A stretch of DNA of 64,000 nucleotides from an uncultured Saprospiraceae bacterium (GTDB lineage: Bacteria; Bacteroidota; Bacteroidia; Chitinophagales; Saprospiraceae). The translations under genes and the position numbers were made by a program. Within the stretch, counting starts at the first letter, position 1, and the number at the start of each line of letters is the position of its first letter. Under the pieces are notes generated by a model. It did no database searches. It saw only the letters and a program-made list of their open reading frames with translations, and was not told the DNA's origin. Positions 9,340 to 18,581 of the stretch are shown in pieces. The stretch lies in assembly GCA_937921825.1 (NCBI GenBank), contig CAKZVK010000025.1:21090-85089 (forward strand), given 5' to 3'.

Positions 9340-11592
9340 TTGAAAGTAATTTTCTCACTCACTTTTCTATTTTGCTTCTTGATTTCTTGTACAGAAGATA
9401 AAGAACATCATATACATGGCTCTTATAGTCATGAGAATAAAGAGTACAGAGATTCCTCCACAATAGAAATGGCTCAGTTGCTAGAGACTCATTATAGAAA
9501 CATGCCCTTTCTTCAAACGAATTACAAGAATAGTGAGCGAGCTGATCATTTCTTATCACAGGTAGACACTACCGATATTAATCAGGAAGTGCAATTGTCT
9601 TTGCGTGGTTCGTTTGAACTTATGAATGCAGGCAGAAATGATGAAGCCATTGCAGTTTTGAATAAGATATATGAAAAAATTCTCAAGTTGAATTTTGAAA
9701 CTAAGGACCAGATTATTTTTAGGATTCTTGGGTTGCGAGCTGTTACTTTTTTTAGAATTGCAGAGTTGGAAAATTGTCGCATGAATCATAACAGTGCCTC
9801 ATGTATCTTGCCATTTCAGCCAGCTGGATTTCACAAAGTCAGAAATGGTAGCGAAAAAACCATAGAAGATATTCTTACCATTCTAAAGTTGAAGAAAGAC
9901 CCAAATTTTATCTATTTGTTGAATTTGGCATATATGACCTTAGGTGATTATCCTGAGAAAGTTCCGAAGGAATATCTAATACCGCTCACTATAGATGAAG
10001 AAGAAACTAAGGTTGGGCGATTTGAAAACATAAGCTCATCTATAGGTGTGGATGATTATAAGCTATCCGGTGGTGTCATCATAGAAGATTTTGATAATGA
10101 TGGTGATATGGATATTATAGGCAGTTCTTGGAACCTAAGGGATGATATGGTCTACTATACAAACGAGGGTGATGGATCATTTTCTGAAAGGCATATAGAG
10201 GCAGGATTGAAGGGTATCACTGGGGGTTTGAATATGATTCAGGGCGATTACAATAATGATGGATATGTGGATGTATTCGTTCTTAGAGGGGCATGGCTTC
10301 CAATTGGAAAGAATCCGAATTCGTTACTAAGAAATAATGGGGATGGAACTTTCTCTGATGTAACTATTCAGAGTGGGTTGCTTTCGATGTACCCTACACA
10401 AACGGCTACTTGGGCTGATTTTAATAATGATGGTCACTTGGATTTATTTATTGGTAACGAAAGTTTCACTCTCCAAGAACCCAATCCTTGCGAGCTTTAT
10501 ATAAACTTAGGAAATCATACCTTTAAAAATATTGCAAAAACTGTAGATGCAAATATTGTAGGTTACATAAAAGGGGTAGCCACTGCAGATATCGATAATG
10601 ATGGTGATCAGGATTTATTCCTTTCCAATCTCAACAATCAAAACATCTTACTTAGAAATGATAAGACTGAGTCTGAATATGGATTTTCATTTACTGATAT
10701 TTCAGAGAATGCGGGAGTGCAATTTCCTTTACAAAGTTTTCCTACATGGTTTTTTGACTATGATAATGATGGTAGGGAAGATCTTTTTGTAGCGAGTTAT
10801 CCAGTCAGTTATTATAACAATTTGGCTACTGAGTATACAAAAGAACTCCTAGGATATAAGTCAGAATCTGAATCACCAAAATTATACAGAAATTTAGGTA
10901 ATAATACATTTAAAGATGTTTCTGGTGAAGTAGGACTGGATAAAGTTTGCTTTACGATGGGTAGTAATTTTGGAGATTTTAATAACGATGGCTTTCTTGA
11001 TATCTATTTGGGTACAGGAGAACCTGACCTTAAAGCTGTAATACCTAATAGAGCCTTTCTGAATAATGGTGGAAAAAAATTCCAAGAAATAACAAGTCAA
11101 GCTGGTCTAGGACATCTACAGAAAGGGCATGCCATTTCATTTTCTGATTTAGATAATGATGGAGATCAAGATATTTATGCCGTAATGGGAGGTGCATTTG
11201 AGGGAGATATTTTTTTTAATGCCCTATTTGAAAATCCAGGCCATAGTAATTCATTTTTATACTTAACCTTTGTGGGTTCTGAAAGCAATAGATTTGCTAT
11301 AGGAGCCAAACTTGAAGTGAATTTGGATAATGGACAGACCTTATATAGAAGTGTCACCTGTGGATCTAGTTTTGGAGGTAATTCAATGAGTCGTTTAGAA
11401 ATAGGAATACCTTCTGGTCATGCAGTAAAGTCTTTAAAAGTTAGTTGGCCTGAAGGATCAGAACAATTGGTCGAAAGTATATCAAAAAATAGCTGGTATA
11501 CAATATTAGAAGGTAATCCGTCTCCTCAAAAGAGAACTTTGGTAGAAACTCAATTCAAAATTCAACACGGACATCACAAGCATCATCACTAA
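9340..11592 (+). CDS. FG-GAP/VCBS repeat lipoprotein with ASPIC/UnbV C-terminus (CRTAC1-like)
   Basis: 750 residues. The start is TTG at 9340: an in-frame stop lies at 9328-9330 and the resulting N-terminus KVIFSLTFLFCFLISC is a complete lipoprotein signal. Residues 30-220 are a helical, TPR-like region. From about 225 on there are at least seven FG-GAP/VCBS Ca-binding loops such as DFDNDGDMDI, DYNNDGYVDV, DFNNDGHLDL, DIDNDGDQDL and DLDNDGDQDI. The ASPIC/UnbV domain lies near the C-terminus (GAKLEVNLDNGQTLYRSV and LKVSWPEGSEQLV). The tail ends HGHHKHHH and the N-terminus is also His-rich, which suggests metal binding. The NHL-type gene starts 6 bases after its stop, so they form an operon. 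The function is unknown; adhesion or extracellular binding is the usual inference. Confidence 0.87.
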   Translation: MKVIFSLTFLFCFLISCTEDKEHHIHGSYSHENKEYRDSSTIEMAQLLETHYRNMPFLQTNYKNSERADHFLSQVDTTDINQEVQLSLRGSFELMNAGRNDEAIAVLNKIYEKILKLNFETKDQIIFRILGLRAVTFFRIAELENCRMNHNSASCILPFQPAGFHKVRNGSEKTIEDILTILKLKKDPNFIYLLNLAYMTLGDYPEKVPKEYLIPLTIDEEETKVGRFENISSSIGVDDYKLSGGVIIEDFDNDGDMDIIGSSWNLRDDMVYYTNEGDGSFSERHIEAGLKGITGGLNMIQGDYNNDGYVDVFVLRGAWLPIGKNPNSLLRNNGDGTFSDVTIQSGLLSMYPTQTATWADFNNDGHLDLFIGNESFTLQEPNPCELYINLGNHTFKNIAKTVDANIVGYIKGVATADIDNDGDQDLFLSNLNNQNILLRNDKTESEYGFSFTDISENAGVQFPLQSFPTWFFDYDNDGREDLFVASYPVSYYNNLATEYTKELLGYKSESESPKLYRNLGNNTFKDVSGEVGLDKVCFTMGSNFGDFNNDGFLDIYLGTGEPDLKAVIPNRAFLNNGGKKFQEITSQAGLGHLQKGHAISFSDLDNDGDQDIYAVMGGAFEGDIFFNALFENPGHSNSFLYLTFVGSESNRFAIGAKLEVNLDNGQTLYRSVTCGSSFGGNSMSRLEIGIPSGHAVKSLKVSWPEGSEQLVESISKNSWYTILEGNPSPQKRTLVETQFKIQHGHHKHHH

Positions 11593-11598
11593 AAGGAA

Positions 11599-12558
11599 AT
11601 GAGTACTGTTAAGAAAATTATATTATTTGTTCTACTAAGTGGGTTCGGTAGCTGCGTCTCTGATAGTAGTGACAAGGCCAATGGTGTCACTATTATATCT
11701 GAAGCTGAAAATAGTGCAGCAAAAAAGTTTATACAAGATAAGTATGGGCAACAAATTCCTACCCTTAAAGTGGATCTAAAGATTCCGAGGAAGGAGGATT
11801 GGACTTTATCTAGAGAGATTAGTCTTGATAATTTTAATCCTATCGGTATTACATATCATATGGATAAGGTATTTGTGTCAGATACTGTTCAGAAATTGGT
11901 TTTAGCTGTGGAGCTTAGTGATGAAAAAATAGATACAATTTTGCAAGACTGCAAAGCGACCTATCTGAATAGGCGTAGAGCAAAATTGTTGATGCCAATA
12001 GCAGACAGAGATTCAATATTTGTATATAGAGGTACCCAGAGGGGGCTCTATAAGTTTCAAATACCTGAAAAATTAAACCGACCAAGTTCCTTTGATGGTT
12101 TCAAAATTCTGGATCATGTAATAGTCGATCAAGGTAACAATAGGCTCGTAAGAACACAAGAAGATGGACTAACGATCATAGGTGGATTTGGGAATAAAAA
12201 TGGCCAGTTTGATAATCCGACAGTTGCTCATATTCTTGGAAACAATATTCATGTTTCCGATACTGGTAACAAACGCATGCAGATCTTTTCTTTTGCCGAA
12301 GGAAAATTTGTGAGAACTTATGGTGAAAATGATAGGCTTTCTGCACCTACTGGGTTGACTTCAGATGGAAAAAATTTATTCGTATGTGACTCAGGATCTG
12401 GGGCAATCTGCTTGTACAGTAATGAAGGGAAGTTACTGTATAAGATAACGGAAGGTCTAGAAGCACCTAGTGATATCTATTTTGATGAAGGGCAGCTCTA
12501 TGTTTCTGACACAAAAAGTTCTACCATAAAGATCTTCACTAACGAGATGTATAACTAG
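11599..12558 (+). CDS. NHL/6-bladed beta-propeller lipoprotein
   Basis: 319 residues with a lipoprotein signal ending SGFGSCVSD. Repeats of the NHL type are visible: GITYHMDKVFVSDTVQKLV, ILDHVIVDQGNNRLVRTQ, GQFDNPTVAHILGNNIHVSD, TGLTSDGKNLFVCDSGSG and PSDIYFDEGQLYVSDTKSST. Each has the D-x-G/S-N strand turn of an NHL blade, and about six blades would close the ring. It follows the ASPIC/UnbV lipoprotein by 6 bases and is probably co-translated with it. The gene converges on the large ASPIC/UnbV gene with a 5-base gap. No catalytic residues are evident, so a binding or scaffold role at the cell surface is the most I can say. Confidence 0.8.
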   Translation: MSTVKKIILFVLLSGFGSCVSDSSDKANGVTIISEAENSAAKKFIQDKYGQQIPTLKVDLKIPRKEDWTLSREISLDNFNPIGITYHMDKVFVSDTVQKLVLAVELSDEKIDTILQDCKATYLNRRRAKLLMPIADRDSIFVYRGTQRGLYKFQIPEKLNRPSSFDGFKILDHVIVDQGNNRLVRTQEDGLTIIGGFGNKNGQFDNPTVAHILGNNIHVSDTGNKRMQIFSFAEGKFVRTYGENDRLSAPTGLTSDGKNLFVCDSGSGAICLYSNEGKLLYKITEGLEAPSDIYFDEGQLYVSDTKSSTIKIFTNEMYN

Positions 12559-12563
12559 AAATC

Positions 12564-15500
12564 TTAGTTAGAATTCAAGAAAAGATCCAGTTTGTTATTG
12601 TTGTTGGCTACCACAAATAGGTCTTTATTCTGATACTTTATCTTTCTTACTTTCTTTGCATCTCCAGGACTAAATAGACCAGACTCGGTAACCGTAAGTG
12701 ACTTGAAACCTTGATTCTTGTTTAGTAAGATCAGCCCATTGCCAGCATCTAATCTAGGCGTCTCGTATTCTGTATTGTAATCATTACCTACAAGAAGGAG
12801 ATCATCTTTACCATCTTTATTGTAATCAGATACTACCATATCGTTAATAGGAGAGGCTTGTGCTAGGGGTGGAAGCTTTTCGAATATAAACTTCCCTCCT
12901 TCGTTTTTAAGCAGGTAGGAATAAAAATCTACTGCTTTTAATTTGATACCATCTTCGATTTTGTCATCTCCTAGTATGTCCACTATGTTAGCTGATGCGA
13001 ATTCGTTGTAGGTTTTGAATTTATCGCTAATGAACGGCATTTGTTCACTAGAACATTGACGGCCTCTTGCGGGGACGATATTGCCTTTGTAGTCTTTAGC
13101 TAGTACGCAGTCTAGTGTTCCATTATTGTCATAGTCATTAGAAAATAGATACAGAGGATGGTCTGGACTGGCTTTCTGTTTGAAGTTTTTACCTACATTG
13201 CCAGCGACTAAATCTATATCACCATCATTATCTATATCAGCGGCAGAGAGAGAACGCCACCAACCTTCTCTATCGGATGTTCCCCAAGATTTTGAGGCCT
13301 TGGTGAAGCTGTTATCTTTATTTATATAGACCTCTATATTCTGCCATTCTCCAGCTGTTATGAGATCTTTTTTACCATCGTTGTCCAAGTCCACCCAGAT
13401 AGCTGATCTGATCAGACCATCTTCTGCATTTAGCTCTGGTAATTTCTCTTCAGTAATATCTACGAAGGCTTTATTTTGGTAATCTAGCAAAACTGATTTT
13501 TCAGCCCTTGGATATTGGCCTGGTTTCGCAGCTCCAAGGATCAGTAGCTCTTCCTCGGGATCATCATCAATGTTTTCTGCTATGATTGCGTAAGAAGCCG
13601 AGTTAGTTGACGGTAATACGTTAGCAATTCTAAAAAACTCACCTTTTCCATTATTAGCATAGAATCTATCGAGTAACCAAGCTTCAGAACCTATCATATC
13701 CCCACTGCCACCAGAAAGAATGATTAAGTCTTTATGGCCATCGTTATTGGGGTCTACAAAGTAAGCATCGACATCTTCGCTTGCCAGTTCATTCTCCCAT
13801 GGTTGATTTGCATTCTTGGTAAATTTTCCTTCAGAAGTTTGTAGGTAAAGAGCACCTTCTTGTCCTTTGGCTCCTCCAATATAAAAGTCCTCTAGCCCAT
13901 CTCCATTGACATCCGCTGTAGCAAGGGCAGGACCAAAAGAAGTTTGTTTTTGCGGTAGAAGGACTTCTTGTTCAAAATCGTCAAAGTAATTTTCCTCGTG
14001 AGTAAAGCCTATCCCTAATTCCTCAGGAGACAGTGATGTTAGTAAACCTTGTGCTTTTACTTCTTTTTGGTTTGCAATGTTTGTCTCTTTTCGGTAAGCA
14101 ATTTTAAGATGTTGGTTAGGTGTGATGTTGCTTTCTATTTGTTGGTTGCCATCTGGCCAGACTACTTTGATAGAATTTATTTTATCAGAACTTCCAAGAC
14201 CAAAAATTATGACGTCTTCCATTGTCGACTCATAACCTCTTACAAATATGTATTCTTGGAGTTGCGTATTCTTATTTGTTTCTACATAAACTTTGCTCCC
14301 TAAGGTGTTTGCTTCATTCTGTCCTTTTAGCGAAATCTTGATATAATTTCTGCCTGACTTTTCTACGGCAGTATTCTTTAGTAAAGTAACCTCTTGATCT
14401 ATGTTGCTAATGATGACATCTAAGTCTCCGTCATTGTCGAAATCAGCCGTTGCGGCACCAGAAGAAAAAGTTTCTATCTCAGGATGCTTAAAATCAGAAT
14501 GGTTGTCTTTGAAATGTAAGTGGCCATCATTGATATATAACTTGTTTTTCAGCTTTATCTCTGGCATTAATTTATATACCTCCTCTCTATATTCAAGTGG
14601 GATAGTATTATTATTCTCTGCTCTTATTTCTTTCATTCTGTTTCTAAAGTCGTTATCCCTAGAGTAACGTCTGAAGCCATTGGTGACATAGTAGTCTTTA
14701 TGCCCATCAAGATTAAAATCAGAAAATATTGCAGCCCAACTCCAATCTGATTTCAGCACACCGGCTAAGGCTGCGATATTGGAAAAAGTATTGTTTCCAT
14801 TGTTCAGTTGTAGACTATTAAACATGTACTGAAACTGGTAGCCGAGCTCATAGAAATAATATTTAAAGGCTTCAGTGTCCATCCCTGCCATTAAGGTCTT
14901 GTCTCTGAAGTGATCTTCCGCAGCCATATCTACGACACCTATATCTACGAGTCCATCATTATTGATGTCTGCTATATCACAGCCCATGGCGAAGTAAGAA
15001 ATCTGTCTAGTAAAATCCTTGACAGATTCTTTGAAGGTGCCATCTTTTTGGTTGATATACATAAAGTCGGGTACTGTATAATCGTTAGCTACATAAATGT
15101 CTGGCCAGTTGTCTCCGTTTAAGTCAGATATAGAAAGACCTAATCCATAGCCGTAATTTAATACACCTGCTTCTTTGGTCACATCTTTAAATTTAAGATT
15201 GCCAGTGTTTTCATACAGCTTTCCACTAGCAGCTCTCATATTGGTTTCGTTTTCAAGCTCTTTATATATTTTGGCGAGTACTACACCTACATATTTTGAT
15301 TCATCTAGGACATAGCAGTCTAGATCTCCATCTTTGTCGTAATCAAAAAATGCTGCTTGGGTAGAAAAATTGGAATCATCTAAGCCCATCTCCGCTGCTG
15401 ATTCTTTGAAAGTTAGGTCTCCATTGTTTATGTAGAATAAGTTTTTTCTTTCGGCAGGGTCATAAGGTCCTTGTTGGCAGACATAGATGTCTTTATAACC

Positions 15501-15917
15501 ATCTCCGTTAATATCTACGATAGATACACCAGCTGCCCATACTTTATTCTGATTGATTCCAGAAGTGGTATCTAGTTTTTCAAATTTAAAGTCACCTTTA
15601 TTTACATACAATGCATTTGGTACTTCATTACCTGCAAAAAATACATCTGCCAGGCCATCATTATTGAAGTCAGCTACACCTACTCCTGCGCCATTAAAGT
15701 AGTGTTGAAAGGAAAGGACATTCTTTTCTGAAAGAGGGTCGTCTTTGAGAGCATTGACAAAGTCTATTCCCGAATGTGAACTGGGAATGGTTTCAAAACC
15801 TGAAGCTGTTTGCGAATCAGTTTTTGTATGGGTTGAGTTAGAACCCGCTTTATCATTTGAGCACGATAGTGCTGTAAATAAAACAAATATTAGATACGTA
15901 GTTTTCTTTATTCCCAT
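12564..15917 (-). CDS. Large FG-GAP/VCBS repeat lipoprotein with central ASPIC/UnbV domain
   Basis: About 1117 residues from the ATG at 15915-15917. That start gives MGIKKTTYLIFVLFTALSCS, a clean lipoprotein signal; an upstream in-frame ATG at 15966-15968 would add 17 residues ahead of it and is less likely. The N-terminal half holds many FG-GAP loops (DFNNDGLADVFF, DINGDGYKDIYV, DYDKDGDLDCYV, DINNDGLVDIGV). An ASPIC/UnbV-like segment follows (GSKVYVETNKNTQLQEYIF and IKVVWPDGNQQIES), then a second set of FG-GAP loops (DVNGDGLEDFYI, DLDNDGKKDLIT, DIDNDGDIDLVA, DYNKDGKDDLLL). This two-propeller architecture is common in marine Bacteroidota. It is a surface lipoprotein of unknown ligand. Confidence 0.87.
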   Translation of the reverse strand: MGIKKTTYLIFVLFTALSCSNDKAGSNSTHTKTDSQTASGFETIPSSHSGIDFVNALKDDPLSEKNVLSFQHYFNGAGVGVADFNNDGLADVFFAGNEVPNALYVNKGDFKFEKLDTTSGINQNKVWAAGVSIVDINGDGYKDIYVCQQGPYDPAERKNLFYINNGDLTFKESAAEMGLDDSNFSTQAAFFDYDKDGDLDCYVLDESKYVGVVLAKIYKELENETNMRAASGKLYENTGNLKFKDVTKEAGVLNYGYGLGLSISDLNGDNWPDIYVANDYTVPDFMYINQKDGTFKESVKDFTRQISYFAMGCDIADINNDGLVDIGVVDMAAEDHFRDKTLMAGMDTEAFKYYFYELGYQFQYMFNSLQLNNGNNTFSNIAALAGVLKSDWSWAAIFSDFNLDGHKDYYVTNGFRRYSRDNDFRNRMKEIRAENNNTIPLEYREEVYKLMPEIKLKNKLYINDGHLHFKDNHSDFKHPEIETFSSGAATADFDNDGDLDVIISNIDQEVTLLKNTAVEKSGRNYIKISLKGQNEANTLGSKVYVETNKNTQLQEYIFVRGYESTMEDVIIFGLGSSDKINSIKVVWPDGNQQIESNITPNQHLKIAYRKETNIANQKEVKAQGLLTSLSPEELGIGFTHEENYFDDFEQEVLLPQKQTSFGPALATADVNGDGLEDFYIGGAKGQEGALYLQTSEGKFTKNANQPWENELASEDVDAYFVDPNNDGHKDLIILSGGSGDMIGSEAWLLDRFYANNGKGEFFRIANVLPSTNSASYAIIAENIDDDPEEELLILGAAKPGQYPRAEKSVLLDYQNKAFVDITEEKLPELNAEDGLIRSAIWVDLDNDGKKDLITAGEWQNIEVYINKDNSFTKASKSWGTSDREGWWRSLSAADIDNDGDIDLVAGNVGKNFKQKASPDHPLYLFSNDYDNNGTLDCVLAKDYKGNIVPARGRQCSSEQMPFISDKFKTYNEFASANIVDILGDDKIEDGIKLKAVDFYSYLLKNEGGKFIFEKLPPLAQASPINDMVVSDYNKDGKDDLLLVGNDYNTEYETPRLDAGNGLILLNKNQGFKSLTVTESGLFSPGDAKKVRKIKYQNKDLFVVANNNNKLDLFLNSN

Positions 15918-15993
15918 TAACTTCAATTTTGAGAAATTGCTCATAAATATAACATTTAGCCAGAGCAATATTAACCATCAAAGCTAGTACTAC

Positions 15994-16518
15994 GTGATAA
16001 AACAATTGAACAGAATAACTGGGGCTCTATTATTTATGGTACTATCAGCTTATACATCCTTTACTATCCCAGTAATTGAAACTGGTATTCCTTTTACAGC
16101 TCAGAGCTTAGTGATATTCGTAGCTGCTGGATTACTGAAACCCACTAATTTTTTAGCAGCGATTATTCTCTATCTCATATTGGGAGTAGCGGGTCTTCCA
16201 GTATTTGCAGAGGGTTCCTCAGGCTGGTCTAGGATAGTCGGCTCTAGTGGAGGTTTTCTGTATGGTTTTATATTCTCTGGGTTAGTGATCTCTTACTGTG
16301 CTTCTACCCTAGAAGAGAAGACTTTTCCTAAGCTCATAGGGTTGATGATACTGGGGACAGGGGTCCTATTTGTCTTCGGATTAGGGCATCTATCTTATAA
16401 ATTTGGTATAGAGAAAGCTCTAGAATATGGGCTATATCCCTTCTGGAAAATGGCTCTAGTGAAGGCTATATTAGCTGGAATCGCCGTTTTTGTACTAAAA
16501 AGGCCAACGAATAGCTGA
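15994..16518 (+). CDS. bioY: BioY, biotin transporter S-component
   Basis: 174 residues, all membrane (about six helices). BioY motifs are visible: IPFTAQSLVIFVAAGLLKP (about 30-48), ILGVAGLPVFAEGSSG (about 61-76) and GSSGGFLYGFIFSG (about 82-95). BioY is the biotin-binding substrate component of ECF transporters and can sometimes act without its ATPase module; no EcfA or EcfT gene is next to it here. The start codon is GTG at 15994. It reads away from the large ASPIC/UnbV gene. Confidence 0.92.
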   Translation: MIKQLNRITGALLFMVLSAYTSFTIPVIETGIPFTAQSLVIFVAAGLLKPTNFLAAIILYLILGVAGLPVFAEGSSGWSRIVGSSGGFLYGFIFSGLVISYCASTLEEKTFPKLIGLMILGTGVLFVFGLGHLSYKFGIEKALEYGLYPFWKMALVKAILAGIAVFVLKRPTNS

Positions 16519-16559
16519 TATTAAAGCTTAAAACCCTTCATATTAGAACTACTTATATA

Positions 16560-16567
16560 TAGTTTTG
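16560..16567 (+). promoter_or_regulatory. Candidate -7 box (TAGTTTTG) for the CNNM/TlyC gene
   Basis: TAGTTTTG fits TAnnTTTG and lies 24 bases before the TTG start of the CNNM/TlyC protein. No -33 box is evident, and transcription could instead continue from bioY. Confidence 0.36.
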
Positions 16568-16591
16568 CCACATAATCAATAATTTAAAGCT

Positions 16592-17617
16592 TTGGGATTA
16601 CTTATTTTTTGGTTCGCCATTTCGATAGCCTTTTCATTTTTATGTTCGATACTAGAAGCTGTTCTGCTGAGTATCACACCATCTTATGTAAGTCGACAAT
16701 CTTCTAAAGGGACTGCGACGGGTAAGCTCCTAGAAGAGTATAAGAAAGATATAGATAAGCCACTCTCCGCGATACTTACCTTGAATACTGTGGCGCATAC
16801 TGCAGGTGCGATAGGGGTTGGAGCAGCTGCAACACAAATATGGGGCGCTAAGCCTATGGCAACAATAGTCACACCTGTTGTCATGACTTTACTCATCTTG
16901 ATTCTATCGGAGATTATACCCAAGACGATCGGCGCTAATAACTGGAGAAGTCTGGCACCTTTTACAACTAAGATGCTAAAGATTCTTATCACAGTTCTTG
17001 CTCCTCTGGTATGGTTATGTCAGTTGACCACTAAGTTCTTGAAAAAAGATAAAAGTAAATCTGTCCTCAGTAGAGCCGACTTCGCAGCGATGACACGAGT
17101 AGGAGAGAGTAGTGGGGCTATCGGTAAAGAAGAATCTACTATCATCAATAATCTTCTCAACTTCGAAAAGATGTCTGTGAGAGATATCATGACGCCAAGG
17201 ACAGTCGCCTTTATGGTGGATGAAGAAATGACTGTGGATGAATTCGTCAATGCTAGTCCGAGCAAAATATATTCTAGAATTCCTGTCTACAAAGGAGACA
17301 AAGACAATATCACAGGCACTGTATTGAAAGATGACATTCTTTCCTGTGTAGTAGAGAACGGTAACAAAGAAAAGATCAAAGATCTAATGTTAGAAGCAAA
17401 CTATGTTAGTGATGATACCGCTCTCCCAGAATTATTCCAAGACCTTACTAAGAAGAAGCAACACCTCTCAGTCGTTCGTGATGAGTATGGAAGTGTGGTA
17501 GGTCTGGTGACTATGGAAGATATGTTCGAGACCTTATTAGGTCAAGAAATTGTGGATGAGTCTGATCAAGTAGTGGATCTCCAGAAGTACGCTAGAGAAA
17601 AGTACGGCGATAAGTGA
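16592..17617 (+). CDS. CNNM/CorC-type transporter-associated protein (DUF21 plus tandem CBS; TlyC/hemolysin family)
   Basis: 341 residues. Residues 1-150 form a DUF21 membrane domain with four hydrophobic segments, including CSILEAVLLSITPSYV and ILILSEIIPKTIGANN. Residues 195-320 are two CBS domains: SVRDIMTPRTVAFMVDEEMT (about 196-215) and a second with HLSVVRDEYGSVVGLVTMED (about 289-308). The family is linked to Mg2+ or Co2+ efflux; the hemolysin label is historical. The short C-terminal CorC_HlyC domain of longer members is absent. The start is TTG at 16592, forced by an in-frame stop at 16580-16582. Confidence 0.9.
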   Translation: MGLLIFWFAISIAFSFLCSILEAVLLSITPSYVSRQSSKGTATGKLLEEYKKDIDKPLSAILTLNTVAHTAGAIGVGAAATQIWGAKPMATIVTPVVMTLLILILSEIIPKTIGANNWRSLAPFTTKMLKILITVLAPLVWLCQLTTKFLKKDKSKSVLSRADFAAMTRVGESSGAIGKEESTIINNLLNFEKMSVRDIMTPRTVAFMVDEEMTVDEFVNASPSKIYSRIPVYKGDKDNITGTVLKDDILSCVVENGNKEKIKDLMLEANYVSDDTALPELFQDLTKKKQHLSVVRDEYGSVVGLVTMEDMFETLLGQEIVDESDQVVDLQKYAREKYGDK

Positions 17618-17706
17618 AGCTTAGGCTTGATTAGCGACTCTTCATAGTTCTCAAACTGTTGAATAAATCTCCCCAGAAGAGTATAAGTAATAAGCTTATT
17701 GTGACA

Positions 17707-17895
17707 CTATAGAGTAGAATCTGCTGTGAAGGCAAGGTCATTTGTCTGAGCAAGATCAAAATTCATAAATGGTTGGTATAGGTCTTTAAGTTTGCTATCA
17801 AAGGGACTAGATCCTCGTGTATCAGAATTCGAAGTCATTCCCCAAAAAATCAATATGAAATTCAGAGCAAAGAGTGAGGCTGTAAAAAATTTCAA
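17707..17895 (-). CDS. Possible small single-span membrane or exported protein
   Basis: 62 residues from a TTG at 17893-17895. The N-terminus KFFTASLFALNFILIFWG is a strong hydrophobic segment, followed by a polar tail (LKDLYQPFMNFDLAQTND). The frame stays open upstream across the YfiT stop with a basic stretch ending RARTTKFTRL, which looks like a cytoplasmic lead-in to the membrane segment, but no ATG, GTG or TTG is found there. It lies 41 bases after the YfiT/DinB gene on the same strand. I do not recognise a family. It could be a genuine small protein or a decayed gene. Confidence 0.35.
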   Translation of the reverse strand: MKFFTASLFALNFILIFWGMTSNSDTRGSSPFDSKLKDLYQPFMNFDLAQTNDLAFTADSTL

Positions 17896-17936
17896 TCGAG
17901 TAAATTTGGTCGTCCTAGCACGGTAGATGGTTTCAT

Positions 17937-18476
17937 TTACCAGCTCTGCCTTTCCTTCATTTTTATGATCTGGGTCAGGTGATGTCTGGAATGCCAGCCA
18001 TACAAAGCAGCCATAAAGTCGAGAGGAAGTTTCTTCTTCATCTCAGGATGGAATAATGTTCTACTATAATCTTCAGGAGTCATGTGCTGCAGTACTGTAA
18101 CTAAGCGGGTATGTAGACCATCGAGAATCTGTAGTGAAGACTCTATGCTGAAAGTAGCATCTTCTCCGGCGGCCCATGCATCCTGATCATAGGCTTTGAT
18201 AGTAGGATTGTCCTCCGTAAGTGCCAGTTTGAATCTGATAAAACTATTCATATGGCTATCGGCCAGATGGTGTACAATCTGCCTGATAGTCCACCCACCT
18301 TCTCTATATGGAATATCCAATTGCTCGTCTGTGAGATTCTGGGTAGCAGCTCTTAGTTCACTAGGCAGGCTCTTGAGTGAAGCTATATTTTCCGCTCTCT
18401 TAGAAGTAGTATATGCTTCAGGTGCTTTAAATCGTCCGGCGGGGTATTTTAATTTCTCTAATTCCGTATTTTCCAT
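17937..18476 (-). CDS. YfiT-type DinB-fold protein (putative bacillithiol/thiol transferase)
   Basis: 179 residues, the usual YfiT length. The N-terminus LKYPAGRFKAPEAYT and the block GGWTIRQIVHHLADSHMNSF (about 62-81) are characteristic, as is the C-terminal ALYGWHSRHHLTQI. The three histidines (one in VHHLAD, two in WHSRHH) form the metal site of the DinB four-helix bundle. The family was first called a metal-dependent hydrolase and includes bacillithiol S-transferases. It is cytoplasmic, with no signal peptide. It is divergent from the PqiA-domain gene with a 105-base spacer. Confidence 0.9.
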   Translation of the reverse strand: MENTELEKLKYPAGRFKAPEAYTTSKRAENIASLKSLPSELRAATQNLTDEQLDIPYREGGWTIRQIVHHLADSHMNSFIRFKLALTEDNPTIKAYDQDAWAAGEDATFSIESSLQILDGLHTRLVTVLQHMTPEDYSRTLFHPEMKKKLPLDFMAALYGWHSRHHLTQIIKMKERQSW

Positions 18477-18581
18477 CTGTATACTTATCTATTGGTTAGA
18501 ATACTCTAAATTGTAACATTTAGTTGTAAAATATCATCATAGATATTTAATAACAGGAATAGCTCTATAGAAAATTTTCAG

